DNA of 50,682 nucleotides, from assembly GCA_016839585.1 (NCBI GenBank), contig JAEOTZ010000059.1, forward strand, positions 1 through 50,682. Reading direction: 5' to 3'. Below, piece by piece: positions 17,132 through 24,472 of this stretch. The stretch comes from Promethearchaeota archaeon. Lineage in GTDB: Archaea; Asgardarchaeota; Lokiarchaeia; Sigyniarchaeales; SOKP01. How positions within the stretch are numbered: the stretch's first letter is position 1; each line of letters opens with the position of its first letter. The position numbers and the translations under genes were made by a program. Under the pieces are notes generated by a model that worked only from the letters and a program-made list of their open reading frames with translations, was not told the origin of the DNA and made no database searches.

Positions 17132-18190
17132 TTAATCAGGAATATTTATTGGATAATTGCTATATTTTCTTCTTATATTTTGCATTGCTTCAAACCGATC
17201 TAGCGTTACCGCTGGATGAATGCTATGACCAGATCCAAAAATATATCCCCCTCCAGGTGCTAATTCCCTAATTAATCTCTTTGCATATTCCTCAATTTCA
17301 GATATATCTCCTAATGCTAACATCACAGGGTTTAAATTACCAGAAAATGTTATCTTATCTCCGAATTTATTATTCAATTTGAAGATATCATACTCTGGAT
17401 TCGCTGTAGTAGGTTCGAGAGGATTAACAACATCAACACCACAGTTAATTATATCTTCAAAAATTTCAGATAAATCTCCGTCAGAATGTAATAATATTTT
17501 ACAATCACGTTTATGAGCAGCATCACATATTCTTTTTAACCAAGGAAATACATACTTCTTATAATTTCTAGGAGGCATGAAAAGACCACATTTAAAACCA
17601 TAATCATCCCATAATAATATAACTTTTGCATCATTTTCAGCTAGCAATTTTACAAGCTCGAGAGTAAATGTTCCATAATCATCAAAGATTTGTTTAATTT
17701 GCTTTGGATTAGTTAACATTCTTGAAAATGTTTCTATTCCGAAGCCTTCCCAGTTATTTTCAAAAATACTTCCTGTTGCAGGAATAGAAAATACTTCATC
17801 TTTAAGTTTCTTTTGAACATCTCTCCCTAGTAAAAATTGGTTTAATCTCACTTCAGAATAAGGATCTGGTTTTTCCCAACTTTCATAGTCATCAAATGAC
17901 TCAAAAGATCCACCATGATATGCTAATATCATCGTTCCATCTTTATAATATTCAGTTTTCATGATTCTTCCATATTCATCAATATATCCGCCTTTCATAG
18001 ACTTTCGAGGAAAAACACTTACATAACTTAAAACTAAATCTATTTGAGCTCTACGGAAAAAATCATAAGTTACATAATAACCACGACCTTTAGTTGGATC
18101 AACTCCATAATGTCTCATAATTGTATAATTCGTAAATGCACTTTCAAAAGCCGGAACTCTATCTGGTTCCTCGTGATTAATAGCTTTCAA
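17132..18190 (-). CDS. URO-D-like family protein 3
   Basis: A third superfamily member (352 residues from a TTG start), on the opposite strand. It has E-E-P-D-R-V-P, W-D-D-Y-G near residue 196 and L-L-H-S-D-G-D near 237, where His-Ser-Asp replaces the Cys-containing zinc motif of the other two, so the metal site is probably different or absent. The family-typical residues P-E-R-V-L-K-A-I-N-H extend upstream of the TTG to about 18217, but no ATG, GTG or TTG lies in that extension before the in-frame TAG at 18223. The true start is either this TTG or a non-standard codon such as ATA. Confidence 0.82.
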   Translation of the reverse strand: MKAINHEEPDRVPAFESAFTNYTIMRHYGVDPTKGRGYYVTYDFFRRAQIDLVLSYVSVFPRKSMKGGYIDEYGRIMKTEYYKDGTMILAYHGGSFESFDDYESWEKPDPYSEVRLNQFLLGRDVQKKLKDEVFSIPATGSIFENNWEGFGIETFSRMLTNPKQIKQIFDDYGTFTLELVKLLAENDAKVILLWDDYGFKCGLFMPPRNYKKYVFPWLKRICDAAHKRDCKILLHSDGDLSEIFEDIINCGVDVVNPLEPTTANPEYDIFKLNNKFGDKITFSGNLNPVMLALGDISEIEEYAKRLIRELAPGGGYIFGSGHSIHPAVTLDRFEAMQNIRRKYSNYPINIPD

Positions 18191-18309
18191 TACTCTCTCT
18201 GGTGCCTTTATATTTATCCCCTAAATTTTAAGAATTTGGCAAATTAATAATAGAAATAATTATTTTTTTTGATTAATAAATGAAATTTCAATAAAAAAGA
18301 TATGAGAAT

Positions 18310-18909
18310 TTGAAAGATAATAAACGATTAACTAGGAAATTTTTCAACAGAGATACAAAAATTGTAGCAAAAGAATTATTAGGAAAATATTTAGTAAGAA
18401 AATCAAAAGAAGTTGTTATGGTTGGAAAAGTAATCGAAGTTGAGGCTTATCTAGGAATTAACGATAAAGCATGTCATTCTTATGATTCCAAAATGACGGA
18501 AAGGACAAAAGTTATGTATGAGGAACCTGGAACTTTATATGTTTACTTTGTCTATGGAATGTACTATTGTTTGAATGTGATTACAGAACCTAAGGGTATT
18601 CCGTGTGCAGTACTCATAAGACAACTATATCCACTAAATGGTATTGAATTGATGAAAAACAATAGAAAAGTAAAGATTGGGAAAAACTTTAAGAATTTAT
18701 GTGATGGACCAGGGAAATTTTGTATGGCTATGGATATTACTAAAGAATTATTTAATGGAAGTGATTCATGTGCAATAGATTCAAAGTTGTATCTCACTGA
18801 AGGAGAAGAAGTTAAAGATAAGGAGATTATTTTAAACAAGCGAATAGGAATTGATTATGCTGAAGAGGATAAAGATAAATTACTCCGATTTACTTTAAAT
18901 ATTAAATGA
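18310..18909 (+). CDS. 3-methyladenine/alkyladenine DNA glycosylase (AAG/MPG family)
   Basis: A 199-residue single-domain glycosylase of the eukaryote-type AAG (MPG) family, which removes alkylated purines in base excision repair. Motifs visible are L-G-K-Y-L-V-R, the catalytic-region V-I-E-V-E-A-Y-L-G (Glu near residue 49), Y-V-Y-F-V-Y-G-M-Y-Y-C-L-N-V and D-G-P-G-K-F-C-M-A-M. Length is as expected for the family. Translation begins at TTG 18310; the ATG at 18302 is out of frame. It is divergent from the URO-D-like gene by 119 bases and shows no operon partner. Confidence 0.93.
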   Translation: MKDNKRLTRKFFNRDTKIVAKELLGKYLVRKSKEVVMVGKVIEVEAYLGINDKACHSYDSKMTERTKVMYEEPGTLYVYFVYGMYYCLNVITEPKGIPCAVLIRQLYPLNGIELMKNNRKVKIGKNFKNLCDGPGKFCMAMDITKELFNGSDSCAIDSKLYLTEGEEVKDKEIILNKRIGIDYAEEDKDKLLRFTLNIK

Positions 18910-18984
18910 TAATCCTATTTTTTTATAGAATTTTTCCAGTTTTACCTACTTAAAAATTTAAAAAAAAAATTGACATAAAAGGAT

Positions 18985-18998
18985 AAGTATATAAATAA
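18985..18998 (+). promoter_or_regulatory. Candidate TATA box before the Cys-rich paralogue pair
   Basis: The stretch AAGTATATAAATAA is a good archaeal TATA element. Transcription would start near 19020, leaving a leader of about 50 bases that ends with the ribosome-binding sequence AGGTGAT before the TTG at 19070. Confidence 0.45.
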
Positions 18999-19069
18999 CT
19001 TTTTTGTTGTATATTTTAGGGTTATAGGTGCTCAGTTTTTTTAGTTATTTTTAGTAGGTGATTTTTAAT

Positions 19070-19519
19070 TTGAAGGATGCATTAAAGTTTTTTCAGGCTT
19101 ATATAAAGGAAATGATCGATGTAGGGGGTCCAAATTTACCAAAAGCTATATCTTCAAAATCAGGTGCAAAATTAGGCAAATTATATAAAGGAAGAGGGTG
19201 GACTATCAATATAGAAACTGCTTTAAAACAAGCATATATTGCACTAGAAGCAAAACCAAAAATAACAAAGATTAATAATAATTTATACGAGATAATCATT
19301 AAACACTCAAAAAGGTTTTGTCCTATAGGAGGTTCTTATAATCCTTCGAATGTTTCCCTATTTCAAGATAACATTTGTATACCTTTTACTAAAGGATTCT
19401 TAAATGAAATGTTTCCAAAAATGAATTTTAGCTCAGAAATTAAAACTTGTATTCTTTCCTCTAACCATAGAATATGTCATTATATTTTACATGTAGAAGA
19501 AAAGCATAACATTAATTAA
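19070..19519 (+). CDS. Cys-conserved small protein, paralogue A (V4R/MetOD1-like?)
   Basis: A 149-residue protein. I place the start at TTG 19070, which has AGGTGAT six bases upstream and aligns with the ATG of the next gene (K-D-A-L-K-F-F-Q). An in-frame GTG at 19058 would add four residues. The shared N-terminus contains E-M-I-D-V-G-G-P-N-L-P-K. The C-terminal half has F-C-P-I-G-G, a Cys in N-I-C-I-P-F-T-K-G-F-L-N-E and two further Cys residues in the last 35 residues. The spaced four-Cys pattern resembles small V4R or methanogen-output (MetOD1) sensory domains; this is tentative. It is a tandem duplicate of the next gene, 150 bases apart. Confidence 0.75.
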   Translation: MKDALKFFQAYIKEMIDVGGPNLPKAISSKSGAKLGKLYKGRGWTINIETALKQAYIALEAKPKITKINNNLYEIIIKHSKRFCPIGGSYNPSNVSLFQDNICIPFTKGFLNEMFPKMNFSSEIKTCILSSNHRICHYILHVEEKHNIN

Positions 19520-19669
19520 TCTATTTTTCTGTTTTCAATCTTACATTTCCTTACATTAAATACACTTTTTATTTAATTTTTGTTATTACTTAATTTAATA
19601 AGCTAAAAACAAAAACAATTAAATAGTCATAAGTAGAGATTAAATCATTAAGTTTAAATTGGGGATAAA

Positions 19670-20122
19670 ATGACTAAAGATGCATTAAAATTTTTCCAAT
19701 CTTACATAATTGAAATGATTGATGTAGGGGGTCCTAATTTACCCAAAACCATATCCTCTAGTTTAGGAGCAAAATTAGGCAAATTATACAAAGAACGAGG
19801 GATAGTAGGAATAGAAAGAAGTCTAAAGCAGAGTTACAAAGTTCTAAATGCTGCTCCGAATATACAAAAAATAAATGATAATACCTATAAGGTTATACTG
19901 AAATACAAGAAAAAATTTTGTCCAATTGGTGGGAAGCATTATCCTGAACGAGCTGATATACTACAAGAAAGTTTGTGTAAACCCTATACAACTGGCTTTT
20001 TAAATGAAATTGATCCAAATTTTAAATATACTGGTAAAATTCTAGAATGTAATCTTAAATCTAATAATGGAACTTGTTCATACTTATTAACTTTAGAAGA
20101 AAAAGAAGATCATAGGGGTTAA
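19670..20122 (+). CDS. Cys-conserved small protein, paralogue B (V4R/MetOD1-like?)
   Basis: A 150-residue protein starting at ATG behind GGGGAT. It aligns along its whole length with the preceding gene. Shared blocks are D-A-L-K-F-F-Q, E-M-I-D-V-G-G-P-N-L-P-K, G-A-K-L-G-K-L-Y-K, F-C-P-I-G-G and F-T/Y-T-x-G-F-L-N-E. All four Cys residues of the C-terminal half are kept, which suggests a metal or redox site. The absence of membrane segments indicates a cytoplasmic protein. The SRP RNA gene lies convergently 22 bases beyond its stop. Confidence 0.75.
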   Translation: MTKDALKFFQSYIIEMIDVGGPNLPKTISSSLGAKLGKLYKERGIVGIERSLKQSYKVLNAAPNIQKINDNTYKVILKYKKKFCPIGGKHYPERADILQESLCKPYTTGFLNEIDPNFKYTGKILECNLKSNNGTCSYLLTLEEKEDHRG

Positions 20123-20144
20123 AATTCATAAATTGTAAATTTTA

Positions 20145-20449
20145 ATTACCCGAATCTCGATCTCAATCCTATTGTTATGACCAGATGTTATGCCTCTCCA
20201 CACCCGCACCATAAAGCGTGAACACCTCGCCTTACGACTGCTCCCTCCCGGGCCTGATCGGGTTCGACATTACGGACGTATATCTTTTCTACAAAAGATA
20301 CTGCCCAAGCACCCACCTATATGGTCGATGCTTCGACGAGAACATAACGATGGATAACAATGCTTATAAAACCTTAAATCGGGCAATTTCCGCTAGAGAC
20401 CATTTTACGGTTCATCCAGTATAGGATTACAGAACTGGCCTAAGGTTCC
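20145..20449 (-). ncRNA. Archaeal signal recognition particle (7S) RNA
   Basis: A GC-rich island of about 305 bases, the usual length of archaeal SRP RNA. Helix 8 is unmistakable: the minus strand reads GATCAGGCCC, then the GGGA tetraloop (20249-20246), then GGGAGCAGTC (20259-20236 overall), the SRP54-binding site. Helix 6 is TATCTTTT-GTAG-AAAAGATA (20300-20281) with a GNAR loop, the SRP19 site. A UGUAA element lies near the 5' end (about 20433-20429), as in the Alu domain. AATCCTAT (20428-20421) is complementary to ATAGGATT (20172-20165), closing the molecule. The ends are estimated to within a few bases. It nucleates the particle that targets membrane and secreted proteins. Confidence 0.96.
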
Positions 20450-20470
20450 ATATTTCTTAGTTATTTATCA

Positions 20471-20480
20471 GATATAAATT
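20471..20480 (-). promoter_or_regulatory. TATA box of the SRP RNA gene
   Basis: The minus strand reads AATTTATATC, with its centre about 27 bases before the proposed 5' end of the SRP RNA. That is the normal archaeal TATA-to-start distance. Confidence 0.6.
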
Positions 20481-20509
20481 TTTTTCTTGAATATTACATC
20501 TTCCTTGGT

Positions 20510-20698
20510 TTAAGTTTCTTGGCTTGATCTCAATTCTTCCTTGACTATTTTTCTTTTAATGATTGATATAAATTCTTTTGTATCAGGAAATACATATGTT
20601 ATTTGATCTCCGTCATCCTCGATTGTTACTTCCTTAAAAAATCTACCCTCAACTTTAGCGTTTAAATCATTTAATATCATATTCTTAGAATATGACAA
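20510..20698 (-). CDS. Small hypothetical protein
   Basis: A 62-residue acidic/basic mixed protein with the core G-R-F-F-K-E-V-T-I-E-D-D-G-D-Q-I-T-Y-V, probably a small beta-rich fold ending in a charged helix. The ATG at 20698 has no strong ribosome-binding site; a second Met at residue 7 is an alternative start. It lies just upstream of the SRP RNA promoter on the same strand. No family is recognised. The composition looks like a real protein and not a shadow frame, but it is short. Confidence 0.5.
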   Translation of the reverse strand: MSYSKNMILNDLNAKVEGRFFKEVTIEDDGDQITYVFPDTKEFISIIKRKIVKEELRSSQET

Positions 20699-20786
20699 AT
20701 AGATTCAAAAAAACAAATAATATGGTGATGTCACTAAAGATTAGTCAGATTGAATAAAAGAAGATTAAAATAGATTTAGGAGAGGA

Positions 20787-21653
20787 TTATTTCTTTCCAT
20801 TTTCTAAAAGAGTATCAATAAATAACTGTATTTGAGTATTAGCGGATTTATTATTATGAAAAATTCCATTCAGATAACTAGTTAGAAAATGTTTAATTTC
20901 TGAATTAAAATCTCTTAAATCAACATAGTAATATTTATTTTTTAATTTTTTACCATTTAATTGGGGTTCGATTTGCCTTTTAATCAAATATAATATAAAA
21001 TTAACAATAGAAGCATTGATCTTTTGCTCGTCCTCTGAGGATAATTCGTAGTCTCCTCTAACAGTTTCATTTCTAATGTTGTTTAACTCTAATAAACTTT
21101 CTTCTACATCTGTAGACAACTTGAGTTCTTTAATCTTGGTTGGCATATCTTGATTATTTTTAGCATCTAGCCTAGCATCACAGAAATTTTCTAAATTCGC
21201 TATAAACCGAACTAATAATTTAAATTTATCCTCTATTTCATACATACTCTCCCAAACAGATATATTTAAACCACTAAGAGATAATTCTATTTTATTTGTT
21301 ATTTCTGTTGTTATTTTTGATAGATATCGAGAATAATCTTCAAAGGGAAATCCAAAATAATAACTATTATATTTTTCTTTAACATCTTTACTAACTACAT
21401 TTGAACTTTGAATTTTTTCTTTTTTTACAAGTTCTTTTGCAAACTTCAAAATGAAATTACAGTGAGGACAATAGGTAACCCAAGAACCAAGGACTACCTC
21501 AGGAGGTTTAACACCACTAGAACTTATATAGCCATCAAAACCGGATAATTTCTTGCCATCTGGAGCCGAAAAAATTGCTTCTTCAGGATAAAATGTCCTA
21601 GGGATAAATTTAAGATTACAAACAGGGCATTTCAGCTTTTCTTTACTTTTCAT
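20787..21653 (-). CDS. Zinc-ribbon hypothetical protein (DUF2225-like)
   Basis: A 288-residue protein with two Cys pairs, C-P-V-C at about 9-12 and C-P-H-C at about 62-65, separated by a loop with S-G-F-D-G-Y. This resembles the DUF2225 zinc-binding arrangement. The remaining two thirds are helical and charged, with no motif I recognise. It has no membrane segment. The ATG at 21653 is the natural start. The function is unknown and the neighbours do not help. Confidence 0.7.
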   Translation of the reverse strand: MKSKEKLKCPVCNLKFIPRTFYPEEAIFSAPDGKKLSGFDGYISSSGVKPPEVVLGSWVTYCPHCNFILKFAKELVKKEKIQSSNVVSKDVKEKYNSYYFGFPFEDYSRYLSKITTEITNKIELSLSGLNISVWESMYEIEDKFKLLVRFIANLENFCDARLDAKNNQDMPTKIKELKLSTDVEESLLELNNIRNETVRGDYELSSEDEQKINASIVNFILYLIKRQIEPQLNGKKLKNKYYYVDLRDFNSEIKHFLTSYLNGIFHNNKSANTQIQLFIDTLLENGKK

Positions 21654-21892
21654 TCCTCTTTTAATACGTATTTTAATTAATTAAGAATTTTCAATTTTAA
21701 TACTAAATAAGATCAAAATTAATCGATTTATTAAGGATATAAATATAGAGATATCACATGTGAAATTTTAAGAGTCTCTTCAATTTATTAATATGATTTA
21801 AATGCGATTATTCAATAAAGATAATTTAATATTGAGTATAAATTCTTAAATTTATAAGCACTTTATTGGGTATAAAAGAGGGAATTTTTAAG

Positions 21893-22996
21893 ATGTCAAA
21901 TGAGATTGTGTATATTGATGCTAAAACTCTACAAAATTTCATGAAAGATGTTTTTATTGGCCTTGGAGTGCCAGAAGAAGATGCTAATATTATTGCAGAT
22001 GTTTTAATAACTTCAGATTTAAGAGGGATAGATTCTCATGGTATTCAAAGATGTAAAATGTACTATGATAGAATTAGAGAAGGAATTTATGAGGTAAAAA
22101 CAAAAATAGACATTATAAAAGACGGCCCTACAACCGCGCTTTGGGATGGAAATTGTGGAATGGGGCATGTTATTGCATATAGGGCAATGAATACAGCAAT
22201 TGACAAAGCCAAAAAATATGGTCTTGGAGCTGTAGCTGTAAGGAATTCCACACATTTTGGCATTGCTGGTTATTATTCACTTATGGCTATCAGGGAAGGG
22301 ATGATAGGATTAGCTGTTACCAATGCAAGGCCATCTATCCCACCAACATTTGGTGTAGAACCAATGTTAGGAACTAATCCAATAACTATTGGAGCTCCAA
22401 CTGATGAAGAATTTCCATTTCTTTTAGATTGTGCAACCTCCATTATTCAAAGAGGAAAAGTAGAGCTTTACAATCGAATTAATAAACCACTCCCAGAAAA
22501 TACTGTTATCAACGATAAGGGTGAAGTTATGACTGATGCTGGAAAAATATTAGAAGAGATGCTTGAAAGAAAAGCAGCATTATTACCACTAGGTGGTAGA
22601 GGGGAAGAAACTGCTGGTTATAAAGGATATGGGTATGCTACTGTTGTAGAACTTTTATCTGCTGCCTTGCAAGAAGGAATCTATTTAAGAGATACTTTAG
22701 GGATTGTTGAAAGTGGTCAAAAACGATTAAAAGTAGGACATTTCTTCTTAGCAATAGATATTGAAAGTTTCATAGGAATCTACTCCTTCAAAAAAACCGC
22801 TGGGAATATCATGAGAGACCTTAGGAATTCAAAGAAGGATCCAAGAGCAGAAAGAATCTATACTGCAGGAGAAAAAGAATATGTTGCTGATAATAAAAGA
22901 AGAAAGGGTGGAATTCCATTAAATAAAAGTCTACAAAATGATATAAAAATAATGCAAAAAGAACTTGAACTAAATAAGTATAACTTTCCCTTCTAA
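21893..22996 (+). CDS. LDH2/MDH2-type NAD(P)-dependent oxidoreductase, copy 1
   Basis: A 367-residue member of the malate/L-lactate/ureidoglycolate/sulfolactate dehydrogenase family, unrelated to Rossmann-type MDH. Typical motifs are D-L-R-G-I-D-S-H-G-I-Q-R (catalytic His), H-F-G-I-A-G-Y-Y, T-N-P-I-T-I-G-A-P and L-L-D-C-A-T-S. The ATG at 21893 aligns with the functional start of the family (before V-Y-I-D-A); a TTG at 21866 would add nine residues. It is a close paralogue of the gene at 23282. The substrate is not determinable; malate, 2-hydroxyacids or sulfolactate are possible. Confidence 0.9.
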   Translation: MSNEIVYIDAKTLQNFMKDVFIGLGVPEEDANIIADVLITSDLRGIDSHGIQRCKMYYDRIREGIYEVKTKIDIIKDGPTTALWDGNCGMGHVIAYRAMNTAIDKAKKYGLGAVAVRNSTHFGIAGYYSLMAIREGMIGLAVTNARPSIPPTFGVEPMLGTNPITIGAPTDEEFPFLLDCATSIIQRGKVELYNRINKPLPENTVINDKGEVMTDAGKILEEMLERKAALLPLGGRGEETAGYKGYGYATVVELLSAALQEGIYLRDTLGIVESGQKRLKVGHFFLAIDIESFIGIYSFKKTAGNIMRDLRNSKKDPRAERIYTAGEKEYVADNKRRKGGIPLNKSLQNDIKIMQKELELNKYNFPF

Positions 22997-23216
22997 TTAT
23001 TTACTTATTATTCTGATTCTTTCTAATGTTTCTTTTTCATCACTAGATTAGATATAGATCGCTTCTAAATTTATTAAAATTCTAAATCTGGAGTTTATGA
23101 TTAAAATTTTTGGTAAATTTATTATCACTGATAATTGAGAAAAATATTAAAAAAATACGAAAAAATTATTAAAATCCTTAAGAAATCACGAACTTTCAAC
23201 TTATCTTAAATAGGAT

Positions 23217-23230
23217 TTTATATAAATAGC
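23217..23230 (+). promoter_or_regulatory. Candidate TATA box of dehydrogenase copy 2
   Basis: TTTTATATAAATAG lies about 52-65 bases before the ATG at 23282, giving a leader of roughly 30 bases. It implies that copy 2 has its own promoter and is not only cotranscribed with copy 1, 285 bases upstream. The rest of that spacer is AT-rich with no other structure seen. Confidence 0.4.
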
Positions 23231-23281
23231 TAGTTAAATAAACAAATCCTATCACAAAGTTACTTAAAGAATGCGATAATT

Positions 23282-24445
23282 ATGGAAGAAACAAATGAAG
23301 AAGCCTCATTAGAAGCTTCATTAGATGATAGAATTCAAACATCATTAGTTGACACAGCTTATGTTGATGCTAGTCTTTTAAGGAGTTTTATAAGAGATGC
23401 TTTCATTAAGCTCGAAGTTCCAGAAGAAGATGCAGAAATAATAGCTGATATTCTTAATGCCGCTGATTTAAGAGGGATAAATTCCCATGGAGTTCAAAGA
23501 CTTAAAATGTATTGTGATAGGATCAAGGAAGGGATATATAATCCTAAAACCGAAATAAAAGTTATTAATGATAATACTGCTACAGCTGTAATTGATGGAG
23601 GATGTGGTATGGGGCACGTTATAGGTTATAAAGCAATGAAATTAGCTATAGAAAAAGCTAAGAAATATGGTTTAGGCGCTGTAGCAGTAAGAAATTCTAC
23701 TCATTTCGGTATCGCAGGGTATTATTCTATGATGGCCATAAAAGAAGGGATGATTGGATTTACTACTACTAACACTAGACCCTCCGTTCCTCCAACATTT
23801 GGAGTAGAGCCAATGTTAGGAACAAACCCATTAACCTATGGAGCTCCTACTGATGAAAAATTTCCATTCTTGATCGATTGCGCAACATCAATCATCCAGA
23901 GAGGTAAAGTAGAAGTCTATAACAGAATGCATAAACTCCTCCCAAATGGTGTTATTATTACAAAAAATGGGCACTCTGAGATTAACCCCAGTGATGTATT
24001 ACATGATCTTGTTGACCGTTCGGCAGCACTCTTACCACTTGGGGGAAAAGGAGAAGCTACTTCTGGATATAAAGGCTATGGATATGCTACATTTGCAGAA
24101 ATTTTATCATCAGCATTACAAGATGGAATTTATCTTAAAGATACAGCTGGAGTTATTGAAAATGGTCAAAAAAAGTTGAAAGTTGGTCACTTCTTTTTAG
24201 CGATAAATGTTAATAATTTTATACCATTGGAAAGATTCCAAGAGATAACAGGAAATATTATGCGAGAACTTAGAAATTCAAAAAAAGCTCCTGGAGCAAA
24301 ATGCATTTACACAGCAGGCGAGAAAGAATATTATACCAAGAAAGAAACAAAGAAAGTCGGAATTCCAGTAAATAAAAGCGTTCAAGAAGATATTAAAATC
24401 ATTCAAAAAGAACTTGGACTAGAGAAATATAAATTTCCCTTTTAA
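23282..24445 (+). CDS. LDH2/MDH2-type NAD(P)-dependent oxidoreductase, copy 2
   Basis: A 387-residue paralogue of copy 1, about two thirds identical by eye. It keeps D-L-R-G-I-N-S-H-G-V-Q-R, H-F-G-I-A-G-Y-Y, the T-N-P-L-T-Y-G-A-P cofactor region and the C-terminal E-K-E-Y block. It has an extra acidic N-terminus of about 25 residues with two near-repeats of E-A-S-L. The substitution I to Y after T-N-P-L-T and other pocket changes suggest a different substrate or cofactor preference. A terminator-like hairpin follows its stop. Confidence 0.9.
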   Translation: MEETNEEASLEASLDDRIQTSLVDTAYVDASLLRSFIRDAFIKLEVPEEDAEIIADILNAADLRGINSHGVQRLKMYCDRIKEGIYNPKTEIKVINDNTATAVIDGGCGMGHVIGYKAMKLAIEKAKKYGLGAVAVRNSTHFGIAGYYSMMAIKEGMIGFTTTNTRPSVPPTFGVEPMLGTNPLTYGAPTDEKFPFLIDCATSIIQRGKVEVYNRMHKLLPNGVIITKNGHSEINPSDVLHDLVDRSAALLPLGGKGEATSGYKGYGYATFAEILSSALQDGIYLKDTAGVIENGQKKLKVGHFFLAINVNNFIPLERFQEITGNIMRELRNSKKAPGAKCIYTAGEKEYYTKKETKKVGIPVNKSVQEDIKIIQKELGLEKYKFPF

Positions 24446-24449
24446 GTAT

Positions 24450-24472
24450 AACTGGTCTAAAACTAGTTTTTT
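24450..24472 (+). terminator. Hairpin plus T-run after dehydrogenase copy 2
   Basis: AACTGGT (24450-24456) pairs with ACTAGTT (24462-24468) with one G-U pair and a CTAAA loop. A run of six T follows (24467-24472). It lies between convergent genes, and the last bases touch the stop codon of the CDF gene. Confidence 0.5.

Noticed and set aside
18221-18223. In-frame TAG before the URO-D-like gene as a possible pyrrolysine codon
   Set aside because: No family-like residues lie upstream of the TAG. It simply bounds the frame.
20218-20424. A 68-codon open frame on the plus strand with unusual GC-rich composition
   Set aside because: It lies opposite the SRP RNA. The helix 6, helix 8 and terminal pairing of the RNA explain the composition fully.
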